64,000 nucleotides of DNA from IMG/VR virus record IMGVR_UViG_3300042544_002482, positions 1 to 64,000 of that record, one strand, 5' to 3'. The DNA is from a virus. Made by a program: the position numbers and the translations under genes. Below are positions 16,666 through 26,547 of the stretch, piece by piece. Position 1 is the stretch's first letter; the number at the start of each line of letters is the position of its first letter. Below the pieces are notes generated by a model. The model did no database searches. It was not told where the DNA came from and saw only the letters and a program-made list of their open reading frames with translations.

Positions 16666-17772
16666 TTATGCTCTCCAACCACAATGTCCTGAAGATGTTC
16701 CAGCATTCACACCAGGGTTTAATCCACTTACACTAGTTGTTCCCGTATCTGTTGAATAGAAGAATTTCCAACTTGTATTATTTTGTGCACCATCATAATT
16801 ACCTAACATATATTGATGATCTTGTCCTAATGTAAAATTCTCCTCTCCACAGTTAGGATGTGGTTTTGCTACGTTACCAATGTTAGTATCATTGGCGTTG
16901 CTCCATCGTCTAAGGTTGTATCCACCGTTATAAGAACCTTCATTTCCAGCGTAACCTTTTCCAACTTTTGAACTAATACCTTTTTGTTGTGAGTGATTTC
17001 CCCATTGAGTGGATGATGTAATTGTTTCTGTTGCGAAACTCATTTTAATACCTGCTGAAGATGTCCAACCATAACCAAAGTTTTCATCAGAAAATGCTGA
17101 ACCACCATCACCACCATCGATTGTTGTTAAATGAAACCCTGTTGAAATTGTTTCTGTACTTAAATCAAATCTCTCAACTCTAGTACTACCTCCCGTGAAC
17201 ATATATGCGGTTTCTGTCTCTTTATGCATTGTACCAAGGTCACTTCTATTTGCGGTTATATCGAATTTAACATTATGTGCATATTTCGTATCATTATTCA
17301 TATTAATGGCCGAAGTTCTAACGCTATGAACATCCGCAGGACCTTTAAACGCACCATCTGTGTTAACAGACCAAACGAAAAAGATATATTTACTACAAGC
17401 TCCCGATGTATAAGTTGCAGGAAAATCTAGTAACTCACCAATATGTGTTGTTTGATCAGTGGCATTAATTGTTTTATGAACATTTTTCCAAGGTGTTGAA
17501 TCTTTGTATCCACCAGCCAAATAAGAAACACTAATTATCTGTCTAAATTTAAATCCAACATTAGCGTTTACTTGTGACGATACTCTAACCCAACCACTAT
17601 CATTGTTACTCACACCAACATAAACCATTAAAAAACTACCACTAACCGCCTGTTCTAAATATAATGAACCTGTTTGTGGGCTACCTGGTCTGTTTGCTCT
17701 TGTTCCTGTTGGGGGTTTTGCAACTCCTTGTGTTCTTAGTGAACCACTAATCTCAATATTTTCGTGTATCAT
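16666..17772 (-). CDS. Fibre-tip/adhesin-type protein, paralog 2 of 3
   Basis: A 368-residue protein with the same order of blocks as its two neighbours: the MIHENIEISGSLRTQG entry segment, GSLYLEQAVSGSF, YLAGGYKDSTPWKNVH, a variable middle, and the GKGYAGNEGSYNGGYNLRRW and PHPNCGEENF C-terminal blocks. This copy reads GYAGNEG where the others read GYCGNEG, so one cysteine is lost. An A/T-rich 18-base gap containing TATTTATA precedes the ATG. The three genes probably arose by tandem duplication and may form mixed trimers or alternative tips. Confidence 0.7.
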   Translation of the reverse strand: MIHENIEISGSLRTQGVAKPPTGTRANRPGSPQTGSLYLEQAVSGSFLMVYVGVSNNDSGWVRVSSQVNANVGFKFRQIISVSYLAGGYKDSTPWKNVHKTINATDQTTHIGELLDFPATYTSGACSKYIFFVWSVNTDGAFKGPADVHSVRTSAINMNNDTKYAHNVKFDITANRSDLGTMHKETETAYMFTGGSTRVERFDLSTETISTGFHLTTIDGGDGGSAFSDENFGYGWTSSAGIKMSFATETITSSTQWGNHSQQKGISSKVGKGYAGNEGSYNGGYNLRRWSNANDTNIGNVAKPHPNCGEENFTLGQDHQYMLGNYDGAQNNTSWKFFYSTDTGTTSVSGLNPGVNAGTSSGHCGWRA

Positions 17773-17790
17773 ATATTATAAATATAATTT

Positions 17791-18930
17791 TTAAGTTCTC
17801 CAACCACAATGTCCTGAAGATGTTCCACCATTAACTCCTGGAGCTAATCCACTAGGATTTACAACCCCACTATCTGTAGCATATGTGAATTTCCAACTAG
17901 TATTATTTTGAAGACCATCATAGTTTCCAAGCATATACTGATGGTCTTGTCCCATAGTAAAGTTTTCTTCTCCACAGTTAGGGTGTGGCTTTGCCACATT
18001 ACCAATATTTGTTTCGGTGAAAACATTCCATCTTCTTAAATTATAACCACCGTTATATGTCCCCTCGTTACCACAATATCCTTTACCAACCTTAGAACTA
18101 ATTCCTTTCTGTTGTCCACTCGCTCCCCATTGTTGATTATTTGTGAATGTATCGTTTGCAAAAAATAATTTTGTACCACTTTGTTGTGTCCATCCATAAC
18201 CATAATTCTCGTCAGAAAATCCAGAAGCCCCTGAAGGACCACTACCTGTAATTGATGTTGTTGTGGTATAGTATGGTGCACCTGCTTGGTAATAAACACT
18301 ATACATCGTTTCGTTTGTTAAATTAAATTTCTCAACCGCAGCAACACCAGCACCGAATATCCAAGCAAACTCAGTTTCTTGGTGTAAGGTACCACAGTCA
18401 TCTCTTGCATTTGCTAAGTCCCACTTTGTTTGATGTGCGTATGCGGTTTCATTAACCATGTGTATTCCACTAGTCCATGTTGAGTGGATTGTGCTATCTC
18501 CTTTAAATGTACCATCTGTATTTGTTGACCAAAGAAATAAAATACTTTTACTACAAGCTCCTGATGTATATGATGCTGGATAATCTAATAACTCACCTAA
18601 GTGAACTGTTTGGTCTGTTGAATTTGTTGTTCTATGAACATTCTTCCAAGGTGAGGCGTCTTTATAACCACCAGCCAAATAAGAAACATTAATAACTTGT
18701 CTATATTTAAATCCTGTTCTATCTGTATCCTGTGATCCTACGGGTTCCCAACCACCATCATAATTTGATGATGCGGTATATGTCACAACAAAACTACCAC
18801 TTGTGGATTCTTCCAAATATAAAGACCCAATGTCAGGACTAGAAGGTCTATTTGCTCTCGGTCCTCTAGGTATGATATATTGCCCACTTACATTTAATGA
18901 TCCACTTACTTCAACGTTTTCTCTTAACAT
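17791..18930 (-). CDS. Fibre-tip/adhesin-type protein, paralog 3 of 3
   Basis: A 379-residue protein, about ten residues longer than its paralogs because of an insertion in the middle (the VYYQAGAPYYTTTTSITG region). Entry segment MLRENVEVSGSLNVSG, then GSLYLEESTSGSFVV, YLAGGYKDASPWKNVH, and the shared C-terminal GKGYCGNEGTYNGGYNLRRW block. It lies directly downstream of the 1818-residue fibre, 19 bases away, so it may be the distal part or tip mounted on that fibre. That assembly order is inference from gene order in other phages. Confidence 0.7.
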   Translation of the reverse strand: MLRENVEVSGSLNVSGQYIIPRGPRANRPSSPDIGSLYLEESTSGSFVVTYTASSNYDGGWEPVGSQDTDRTGFKYRQVINVSYLAGGYKDASPWKNVHRTTNSTDQTVHLGELLDYPASYTSGACSKSILFLWSTNTDGTFKGDSTIHSTWTSGIHMVNETAYAHQTKWDLANARDDCGTLHQETEFAWIFGAGVAAVEKFNLTNETMYSVYYQAGAPYYTTTTSITGSGPSGASGFSDENYGYGWTQQSGTKLFFANDTFTNNQQWGASGQQKGISSKVGKGYCGNEGTYNGGYNLRRWNVFTETNIGNVAKPHPNCGEENFTMGQDHQYMLGNYDGLQNNTSWKFTYATDSGVVNPSGLAPGVNGGTSSGHCGWRT

Positions 18931-18949
18931 ATTCTATAATATACGAATT

Positions 18950-21900
18950 TTATCTCACAACTACAACCCTTCCTGATCTAGAAGATGAAAAAGTTATTGT
19001 AACGACAGATGTACTTGTTGTAACAATCGATGATGGCCAAAACATATTATCAGAACTATCATAAACAAATACCGCCACGTCTTTTGTTCCTAAACTATGT
19101 GTTACTGTTACTGATGAAACACTACTGAATGATGTTGAGTATGATGAGTTAGCAACAGTTTTTACAACACTACCTGCAGAATACATCGCACCGGCAACAC
19201 TAAATAAACCATCCGACGCTCTTAATTCTGCCTTAACTGTTGGCGTTGTTTGAGTTGCAGTACCCGATTCCCATGTCCATCCATATCCTGTTTCACCTTC
19301 GATAAATCTTCTTAATGCCCAATTGGTAACGTATGTTCCCGCTGGTGCGGTAATGTTAGCATTTGGACCACAACCCGTAGCTGCTGCGGGTGACATGTAA
19401 TCACACCATGATGAATAACTCGTAGAATACCATGATATACCCGTACCCGCACCACTATCTCTCTTCATATTAATACCCTTGTTAGAGAATAATAAGTTAC
19501 CCGTCATGGTTCCGCCGGCTAAAGGTAATGCATTATCTGCCTTTGTTCCTTGAGCCGCAGTTGCAAAATCTCCAGTTGCACTATTTGCTGCTGTTCCAAA
19601 TGTTCTATATGCTAAAACATCTGTACCAATAACTAAACCTAAGTTTGTTCTGGCACCTGCTGCGGTTGTTGCACCGGTTCCACCATTTGCAACAGCAACT
19701 GTTCCTGAAACGTTGGATACCGTCTGTGATCCGATATTACCTGAATCAATAATTGTTTTCCAAGCCTGTGACGTGTTAATTGCAGTTGCTGAAAAACTTC
19801 TATAATATAAATTTCCATTAGAACTAAATCCTAATTGACTATAATAATTGTCTGGATGCCTATTAACAGTAAGGATACTATTTGAATTATCAACCGCCGC
19901 AAATAAACCAGTTTGTGGATTAGTAATTGCGTATGAATATCCAACAGTTCCATTACCATATTGAGTTGTTAATCCTCCCGATGCAGTTATGACTCCAGCA
20001 CTTGCAGCAGAACCGTCAACACTAACACCTGTCAATGTTTGAGACGCACTTGCCCTACCTAATGATATTGATGTTGTACCAATGTTAAAAGATGAATTTG
20101 CTAAATATGCGTTTGCGATTGCGGTACCATTCCATACACCCGTTGTAATTGTACCAACAGTAGCTAAGTTGGCTAACGATGTTAAACTTGTATTTGAACT
20201 CGCAGTTATATTAGCTGCGGTTCCACTTGTACTCTGATTAAATGTTGGTACGGAAGCTGTTACTGTTGAACTATCAGCTAATGTAATTGTAACCGTTGAA
20301 CTTGAAAAACCTAATGTTGATATTCTTTTATTATATGATGTGTTCCAATTCGATGCCGAACTAATATATGTGTCACCAATCGCAGTACCATTCCATACAC
20401 CTGTTGTAACTGTACCCATGTAAACAGTTCCATCACCATAAACCCTAAATAAATTATCCGCACCCCAATGCCCAAGACTTACGTAGTTACTATTTGATGC
20501 GGAACTAGACCAGTTATAACCTAAGTAACCAGCATTTTTTGTGTTACCAGCTTGACCGACAACTAGAAGGTTTGTTTGACCCGCAACCATATTCGCAGCA
20601 AAATTCTCTTGCGAATGTATAAAAGAGGCAGCAGTAGATGTGTTAATTTTTAATGTTGCCGAACCACCTGTTCCCGTTGAACCTACAATTAATTGACCAG
20701 TCATGGTGTCACCAGCCTTTAGTACAAAGGTTGTTAATTGTGCGGAACCTGATATTGTACCTGATGGTAATGATGATATTACTTGTGCCGACCCACTAAT
20801 AACTCCTGATGGTAATTGTGCTGATCCAGACCATATGCCTGTACCAGATAAAACTTGTGATGAACCTGATACTGTGCCAGAAGGTAATGAAGAAATAACT
20901 TGTGCCGAGCCCGAAATAACTCCTGATGGTAATTGTGCTGAACCAGACCAAATACCTGTTCCCAATAATACTTGTGAAGAACCTGATATTACACCCTCCG
21001 TATTTAATTCTTTTTTAACCCCATCTAAAAAGTGTACTGAACCAGTATCCAATGTTAATGTTCTTGTTGCGGCAATTGTACCTCCACCACTTAAACCATT
21101 ACCAGCGGATACTGAAACGGATGTGTGGTCAACGTGTTGATTTGCATCATAGTTTGTAGTTGCATTATGATTAACCTGCACAGAACCACTAATAACACCA
21201 TCAGTATTTAATTTACTTTTAATTGTTGTGTTGATTGAACTAGTAAATGAATTTAATGAACCCGTACTTGTTTCAATATTATTGATTCTAGTAATTTGTG
21301 TGTTAAATTCTGTTTCTCTTACTAATCTTTGTTCTGATCCTAATTGACCAGCAACCCAATAATCATTTGTTGAATCCCATAATAAAGATCCCGATATTTG
21401 ACTTGGTGCTGTTGTGTCTTTAACTCTTAAACCAGCAAATGTCGCACCACTACCATTTAAATTAATTAAGTTATTGTCGACATCAAGTGTTGACGTGTTT
21501 ACGTTTGTTGTTGTACCTTTAACTAAAAAGTCGCCCCTAACTGTTAAGTTAGATCCCGTTAATTCTATTGCTGTCAATAACGATGATGTGAAACTGTTTA
21601 AACTGCTAGTAGATGTTTCTATTGCAGTTATATTAGGGCTAGTTATGTTTCCTGTAACTTTTAAAGTTCCGGTTACTTCAGTATTTGAATTTATAGAAAC
21701 CTTCGTACCCGTATCTGTGATATTACTATCACCAATGTGTTCGTCGTTGATAGACTTTGGTAATCTATTATTTGTTAAATGGATTTCATTACCTAAATCG
21801 TCAAAGGTCTCCGGACCCATTATTAATAATGACGATGTAACGGATGTTTGATTTTGGTGAACGAATATCCATTCGTTCTCAGTAGCGTCAAATAACAACG

Positions 21901-24406
21901 ACCCAGATACTTGTGGTGAAGAACCACTATCAATAACCGCCAATCCTCCAAATCTTAATGCTGGGTTCTGTGCGTTAACTGTGATAATATTATCAGCAAT
22001 GTTAACAACAGATGAGCTGATATGTTGAATCGAAGATGATCCAGCAACTATTAAGTTTTCTGAAATATATAATGAACCTGTTATTGTTTGATTACCTTGA
22101 TATATATTCGACCCTGTAGTTGCATAACTTCCGGTTTTACCTTCAATAGAATCTAATCTATTATTTTGTCCTAAATTTGTTGTTGCAACCGATGAAGATA
22201 AACTTCCAATACTTGAACTTAGTCCAGATGTTGTTGTTGCAACTGATGAACTTAAACTTGTTATTGTACTTGTTAATCCAGATGTTGTTGTAGCAATACT
22301 AGAACTTAATCCATTTGTTGTTGTTGCAACAGAAGAACTTAATCCATTGATTGCAGTACCAACACTAGAACTCAATTCACTAATGCTTGTAGATACGCTT
22401 GAACTAAATGTTGAATAACCAGTTGTTCCTGTAATTAAAACTTGAACACTACCAGATATTACTGATTCAGTATTAAGTTTATTTTTAATTGTTGTATCAA
22501 TAGAAGATGTGAACGAGTTTAATGAACCAGTTGAAGTTTCAATGCTCGTTAATCTACCATTTTGAGTATCGTTAGTTGTACTAAGTGATGATGATATGCT
22601 TCCAATACTAGAACTAAGCCCCGATGTTGTTGTGGCAACCGACGAACTTAAAGTATCAATTGATGCACTAATACTTGAACTTAATGATGCAACACTTGCA
22701 GATAAACTTGTTGATATACTTGAGCTAAATGTTGAATACCCCGTAGTTCCAGTAATCAGTACTTGGATACTACCAGATATCACAGACTCAGTGTTAATTT
22801 TATTTTTAATTGTTGTATCAATTGAACTAGTAAATGTATTTAAACTACTCGTTGCGGATTCAATACTACCTAATCTACCATTTTGGGTATCATTAGTAGA
22901 ACTAAATGAAGAAGAGACACTTCCAATACTTGAACTTAATCCAGATGTGGTCGTTGCCACTGAAGAACTTAAAGAAGTTATCGACGCACTAAGACCTGAC
23001 GTTACTCCTTCAACAGATGAACTTAATGAACCTATACTTGAACTTAAACCAGATGTTGTTGTGGCGACGCTAGAACTTAATGCTCCGATACTTGTAGAAA
23101 CACTAGAACTAAATGTTGAATATCCCGTTGTACCCGTGATTAAAACTTGAACACTTCCCGATATAACCGTTTCTGTGTTAAGTTTATTTTTAATTGTTGT
23201 ATCAATAGAACTAGTAAATGTGTTATATGATGATGTGGAATTTTCAATTGCAAATAATCTACCATCGTTTGATGATGTATACGATTGGAAAGTTGTTTCA
23301 TCTAACTTACCTGTACCAATCGCTTGACCATTTAATGATATTGACCCACTTATATTAGCGACACCAAAAAGATTAATTGAACCTGTAACATCTACAGAAC
23401 CAGTTACCACTAATGACCCACTTGTTCTTTGAATGTTTGTAAAGTTATTTGACCCCGTTGTGGCAAATGTTGTTGTATCTACGTTAATTAGTCCAATATT
23501 GGATTGACCATGTAGAAAATCCGAATATACCGTTATAGAATTACCCATCCCAACGTGATGGTCACACCAATAATAGAGTGTTGCGGCGGTGGCATCGGTA
23601 ACATCAACTTCAACATAAAAAGGGTCGAGATTGGTTGTTATTCCAGTGGTATATGTTGTACCTCCATTGTGTTCCCCATCGTTGGTTAAAGAGAAAAGTA
23701 ATGGATGTGTCTCATTGTTATTAAAATAAAATCTGTATTTGAAACCCCTAATGAAGGATAGTCTTGGGGATTTAACTCCGTTAACATAATATTTCCCACC
23801 ACCATCTGTTATGGTCATATCAACAATGTTGTTACTACCTAAATTTACTTTGTTAAGTTTTAACGCTCCCGTAATTTCGGTATTTGAGTTAACTCTTAAA
23901 CCATTTGCAGAAGAAATTGATGCTGTGGCACTTCCATCCGCAATCCGTGTTAAATTAAGACCCGTAACTCCACTTGCTGGTATGTTATATATATTTGAAC
24001 CATCTCCCTTTAAAGAACCTGATATTTGTCCTGTGACAGTCAAAGCCCCCGTAATTTCGGTATTTGTATTAACCCTTAAACCATCCGTACTTGAGATTGA
24101 TGCGGTTGACGAACCTTGACCTATTTGGGATAAGTTTAACCCTGTGATTCCACTTGATGGGATATTATATAAACCTGACCCCTCTCCTTTAAATGAACCA
24201 GTAAATGAACCTGTGGTATAAGAACCAGTAAAAGTATGAAAGCTAGAAGTTAGTGTGTATTTTGGGGCCTCGGATGCGCTTATAGCGTTATCGGTTGTTC
24301 CAGATATGGTACCACGAATGGTTCCAAGTACTGTTAAATCACCTGAAATTTCACCTGAACCCGATACTGATAGGGAGCCCGATATAAGTGGATCAAATAT
24401 ATTCAT
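18950..24406 (-). CDS. Giant tail-fibre protein with repeats and a cupredoxin-like domain
   Basis: An 1818-residue fibre. Residues 1-185 hold two copies of a GDGSNIYNIPASGVTGLNL-type module. Residues 205-297 look like a cupredoxin domain (H234 in ETHPLLF; C281, H284, M287 in WCDHHVGMG). Residues of about 390-760 are repetitive, with SGLSSSIGSLSSSV runs and three ISGSVQVLITGTTGYSTFSS units. The centre carries ISGSAQLPSG-type repeats also present in the other fibres. The C-terminal part has GISWYSTSYSSWCDYMS and ends SGRVVVVR. No enzyme site is seen. It is probably a trimeric fibre for host contact. Confidence 0.85.
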   Translation of the reverse strand: MNIFDPLISGSLSVSGSGEISGDLTVLGTIRGTISGTTDNAISASEAPKYTLTSSFHTFTGSYTTGSFTGSFKGEGSGLYNIPSSGITGLNLSQIGQGSSTASISSTDGLRVNTNTEITGALTVTGQISGSLKGDGSNIYNIPASGVTGLNLTRIADGSATASISSANGLRVNSNTEITGALKLNKVNLGSNNIVDMTITDGGGKYYVNGVKSPRLSFIRGFKYRFYFNNNETHPLLFSLTNDGEHNGGTTYTTGITTNLDPFYVEVDVTDATAATLYYWCDHHVGMGNSITVYSDFLHGQSNIGLINVDTTTFATTGSNNFTNIQRTSGSLVVTGSVDVTGSINLFGVANISGSISLNGQAIGTGKLDETTFQSYTSSNDGRLFAIENSTSSYNTFTSSIDTTIKNKLNTETVISGSVQVLITGTTGYSTFSSSVSTSIGALSSSVATTTSGLSSSIGSLSSSVEGVTSGLSASITSLSSSVATTTSGLSSSIGSVSSSFSSTNDTQNGRLGSIESATSSLNTFTSSIDTTIKNKINTESVISGSIQVLITGTTGYSTFSSSISTSLSASVASLSSSISASIDTLSSSVATTTSGLSSSIGSISSSLSTTNDTQNGRLTSIETSTGSLNSFTSSIDTTIKNKLNTESVISGSVQVLITGTTGYSTFSSSVSTSISELSSSVGTAINGLSSSVATTTNGLSSSIATTTSGLTSTITSLSSSVATTTSGLSSSIGSLSSSVATTNLGQNNRLDSIEGKTGSYATTGSNIYQGNQTITGSLYISENLIVAGSSSIQHISSSVVNIADNIITVNAQNPALRFGGLAVIDSGSSPQVSGSLLFDATENEWIFVHQNQTSVTSSLLIMGPETFDDLGNEIHLTNNRLPKSINDEHIGDSNITDTGTKVSINSNTEVTGTLKVTGNITSPNITAIETSTSSLNSFTSSLLTAIELTGSNLTVRGDFLVKGTTTNVNTSTLDVDNNLINLNGSGATFAGLRVKDTTAPSQISGSLLWDSTNDYWVAGQLGSEQRLVRETEFNTQITRINNIETSTGSLNSFTSSINTTIKSKLNTDGVISGSVQVNHNATTNYDANQHVDHTSVSVSAGNGLSGGGTIAATRTLTLDTGSVHFLDGVKKELNTEGVISGSSQVLLGTGIWSGSAQLPSGVISGSAQVISSLPSGTVSGSSQVLSGTGIWSGSAQLPSGVISGSAQVISSLPSGTISGSAQLTTFVLKAGDTMTGQLIVGSTGTGGSATLKINTSTAASFIHSQENFAANMVAGQTNLLVVGQAGNTKNAGYLGYNWSSSASNSNYVSLGHWGADNLFRVYGDGTVYMGTVTTGVWNGTAIGDTYISSASNWNTSYNKRISTLGFSSSTVTITLADSSTVTASVPTFNQSTSGTAANITASSNTSLTSLANLATVGTITTGVWNGTAIANAYLANSSFNIGTTSISLGRASASQTLTGVSVDGSAASAGVITASGGLTTQYGNGTVGYSYAITNPQTGLFAAVDNSNSILTVNRHPDNYYSQLGFSSNGNLYYRSFSATAINTSQAWKTIIDSGNIGSQTVSNVSGTVAVANGGTGATTAAGARTNLGLVIGTDVLAYRTFGTAANSATGDFATAAQGTKADNALPLAGGTMTGNLLFSNKGINMKRDSGAGTGISWYSTSYSSWCDYMSPAAATGCGPNANITAPAGTYVTNWALRRFIEGETGYGWTWESGTATQTTPTVKAELRASDGLFSVAGAMYSAGSVVKTVANSSYSTSFSSVSSVTVTHSLGTKDVAVFVYDSSDNMFWPSSIVTTSTSVVTITFSSSRSGRVVVVR
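22140..23230 (-). repeat. Tandem fibre repeats within the 1818-residue protein
   Basis: Three units encode nearly the same ISGSxQVLITGTTGY segment (about 22408-22472, 22725-22795 and 23113-23175). They are separated by runs of short SGLSSSIGSLSSSV repeats, with many synonymous base differences between units. Confidence 0.8.
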
Positions 24407-24464
24407 CTAAATGTGTGTTATTTACTTAGATAAATACTTAAAGATATGATTATGTCTCCACATT

Positions 24465-24490
24465 AAACCCTTAAAATGTTTTAAGGGTTT
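24465..24490 (-). terminator. Terminator-like hairpin after the acetyltransferase gene
   Basis: A perfect 12-bp inverted repeat (AAACCCTTAAAA / TTTTAAGGGTTT) with a 2-base centre, just after the GNAT stop codon in transcription order. A second stem (24494-24501 with 24511-24518) overlaps the gene end. No long T-run follows, so termination is likely but not certain. It marks the boundary between the modification island and the giant fibre gene. Confidence 0.6.
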
Positions 24491-24497
24491 CTTGGGT

Positions 24498-24932
24498 TTA
24501 ATTTGTGGGGTTAAACCCTAATTTTTCAAAAACTTTTTGAGATTTCACATTCCATTCGTCAATATCAGCCACAATTACCCCACTCGTATGGTTTTTTATT
24601 AATAAATATAGTAAATCGGTGGCACCGTAGTTTCTATTGGTTATATCAATTCCAATAAAGACATTATATATATAATACTCAAATTCATTGAGTGATTTTA
24701 ACCAACAATATCCCACAAGATTATTTTCATAATATCCAACAAACAATTTTTCACCATTATTGATACGTTTGTTAGCCTCATTTAAATCAAACATATTATC
24801 CCACGTAATCTTAGAATTAAATAAATCAATACAACGTTTAATAACATCGCCATCTGCTGTTTCTACTATCTTAAAATCCAGGTGAATGTTACGTTCTATT
24901 AAGTCTTCGTAGTTTAATTTATATTTTATCAT
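24498..24932 (-). CDS. GNAT-family N-acetyltransferase
   Basis: A 144-residue acetyltransferase of standard GNAT length. The N-terminal half has helices and the VGYCWLK strand. YNVFIGIDITNRNYGATDLL corresponds to motif A, with R-x-x-G-A in place of the usual R/Q-x-x-G-x-G/A pyrophosphate loop of acetyl-CoA. NVKSQKVFEKLGF is the C-terminal motif B (N...A/S...YEK-x-GF pattern). It is the last gene of the modification island before a terminator-like hairpin and lies six bases from a sulfotransferase gene. The acceptor, possibly an amino sugar or a protein amine, is unknown. Confidence 0.8.
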   Translation of the reverse strand: MIKYKLNYEDLIERNIHLDFKIVETADGDVIKRCIDLFNSKITWDNMFDLNEANKRINNGEKLFVGYYENNLVGYCWLKSLNEFEYYIYNVFIGIDITNRNYGATDLLYLLIKNHTSGVIVADIDEWNVKSQKVFEKLGFNPTN

Positions 24933-24937
24933 TTATA

Positions 24938-25525
24938 TTAAATAAGATTTGTTCTTTTATTAACATCTATTCTATATTTACCTCCTATTGGGAAATTTAT
25001 ATTTTCAACGCAGTCCAAATTTAAATAATCGACTATTTTTTGAAATCCGTTTTCATTGTACAATTCCTCGTATGATATTTTAAAATGGGTTGGGTCGGTT
25101 AAGTACCGTTCTCTAAAAGTTTTTTTTAATTCTCTAAAAAAATTAACTTCCGTTTCGTCTAATTTAAAGTCACCCTTAAGGTACACCCATCGATTGCTCC
25201 AGTTATTTGTTTTCTTAGCATTTACCCAAGACTCAATTTGTCCAGATTCATTTTTTCGATACAAACAAATTACCTTGTCCGAAATATTGGTAAACTCAGA
25301 ATAATCTTTATAATGATAAAAATCTTCTTTAATTAGTACATGTTCTGTTTTATATTCGTAATTTTTAGGTGAAATCTCGTTTTGATACCATTTATCATCT
25401 AATGAGTTTATGTGTTCTGGTGGGATATCTGGATTAAACAATATGGTAAAATTTTTATTATAATAAAACCAATTCGCTAAATTAGTTGATCCACTTCTAG
25501 GTTCACATAATAATAGTATAACCAT
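24938..25525 (-). CDS. Sulfotransferase-like protein
   Basis: A 195-residue P-loop sulfotransferase-type protein. EPRSGSTNLANWF (residues 8-20) matches the 5'-phosphosulfate-binding loop of PAPS-dependent sulfotransferases. ISDKVICLYRKNESGQIESW resembles the 3'-phosphate-binding R...S region. It is shorter than eukaryotic enzymes (about 280) but similar to compact bacterial and phage forms. It would transfer sulfate from PAPS to a hydroxyl of a glycan or small molecule. It is separated by three bases from a second sulfotransferase gene, and an APS kinase lies 3 kb upstream in the same direction. Confidence 0.75.
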   Translation of the reverse strand: MVILLLCEPRSGSTNLANWFYYNKNFTILFNPDIPPEHINSLDDKWYQNEISPKNYEYKTEHVLIKEDFYHYKDYSEFTNISDKVICLYRKNESGQIESWVNAKKTNNWSNRWVYLKGDFKLDETEVNFFRELKKTFRERYLTDPTHFKISYEELYNENGFQKIVDYLNLDCVENINFPIGGKYRIDVNKRTNLI

Positions 25526-25528
25526 ATT

Positions 25529-26254
25529 TTATATTAATGTATTTCGAGAGATAAAACGTTTTTCAAAGTTATCGAAAACCCATTTTTTTAACTTATCATC
25601 TTTTATGATGTTGTTTTTTATTGGGTGACTTTTATTTATTCTATCTACCTTAAAATCAATATCATATCTCTCACTAATAAATTTTTCAAATTTATCAATC
25701 TCAGTAATGTCAAATTCATAAGTGCATTTTTGGTTATCAACCCAATATGATTGAGATTGTAACAATATGAGTGGGTTAAAAGTGTGGTCTATATTTTTAG
25801 GTATATTTTTGGTGAATTTATATATTATCGATTTGTTAAACTCTCTCATTTTAATTATGTCATCATATTTCGTTAAATCGGTTTTCATTTCCCCAATCGA
25901 ATAAATTGAATCCACATAATCATTAGTAAAATTATTATATATAAAATCGTTGTTGATGTCCTCCCATTTTACAGATATTTTAATACCTGCAATTTCGTAC
26001 ATATTCCAAACATGTTGTAGTGCGCTTATCCATCTATCAAAATAATTCCTTTTAACAACTACGGTTTCCATTTTTCCAAAATTTACATATAGTTCAGATA
26101 ACTTAACGTGTATGTGTTTTGGGTACTCTCTAGCCGTTCCAAATCTATGGTGATTAATTATAAGTGGAGAATTAAGAATAGAACGTTCTATTGATGTACT
26201 GGCACATCTCGGAACTGATACCCATATTAAATCATTATTTATACATATAGACAT
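25529..26254 (-). CDS. Sulfotransferase family protein
   Basis: A 241-residue protein. WVSVPRCASTSIERSIL (residues 11-27) is the 5'-PSB loop of the Sulfotransfer_2/carbohydrate-sulfotransferase type, where the pattern is P-K/R-C/S-A/G-S/T-T-S. METVVVKRNYFDRWISALQH matches the 3'-PB element (R...S/W). It is probably a carbohydrate sulfotransferase acting on the glycan made by neighbouring transferases. It lies seven bases from the zinc-ribbon gene. It is diverged from its neighbour, so the pair is not a recent duplication and may act on different positions. Confidence 0.78.
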   Translation of the reverse strand: MSICINNDLIWVSVPRCASTSIERSILNSPLIINHHRFGTAREYPKHIHVKLSELYVNFGKMETVVVKRNYFDRWISALQHVWNMYEIAGIKISVKWEDINNDFIYNNFTNDYVDSIYSIGEMKTDLTKYDDIIKMREFNKSIIYKFTKNIPKNIDHTFNPLILLQSQSYWVDNQKCTYEFDITEIDKFEKFISERYDIDFKVDRINKSHPIKNNIIKDDKLKKWVFDNFEKRFISRNTLI

Positions 26255-26260
26255 AATAAA

Positions 26261-26542
26261 CTAAATAAATGTTTTATTAGTTTTTTCCACTATTTTGTAT
26301 TTTTTATCAATTTCTTCCCATTTCCCTAATGGGCACGGGTTATATTCTATACTAAAAATTTTTTTGGATATTGGGCAACCGCATTCACCACAAACTGTGG
26401 CAAGTTTTAATTTTTTAGTAATTACTTTTCTTGATGGACACACTTCACATATCTCACCTCTTTCAATTGATTTGTTTAATTGAGTTTGACTTGGGTTAAA
26501 GCTAATAATCCACGCATCGATTATCTCCTTAATATTAATCAT
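26261..26542 (-). CDS. Small zinc-ribbon protein
   Basis: A 93-residue protein with C32-x2-C35 (ICEVCPSR), C51-x2-C54-x-C56 (CGECGCP) and C70 in NPCPLGKW. This arrangement suits one or two zinc sites. Proteins of this pattern, ending in CPLGKW, recur in marine myophages without known function (established by recall only). It could be a nucleic-acid-binding or scaffold protein. It sits between a sulfotransferase gene and a possible 25-codon ORF. Confidence 0.7.
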   Translation of the reverse strand: MINIKEIIDAWIISFNPSQTQLNKSIERGEICEVCPSRKVITKKLKLATVCGECGCPISKKIFSIEYNPCPLGKWEEIDKKYKIVEKTNKTFI

Positions 26543-26547
26543 TTTTT

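Noticed and set aside
17777-17784. T4-type late promoter TATAAATA on the + strand
   Set aside because: It is antisense to the adjacent gene, and such 8-mers are common in this AT-rich sequence.
22140-23230. Regular repeats considered as a CRISPR array
   Set aside because: The repeats are in-frame fibre protein repeats, imperfect at DNA level, without unique spacers or cas genes.
20703-24119. Long + strand ORFs opposite the giant fibre gene (for example 20703-21140, 22596-23150)
   Set aside because: They are antisense to a clearly coding repetitive gene, mirror its repeats and codon bias, and show no start context or motif.
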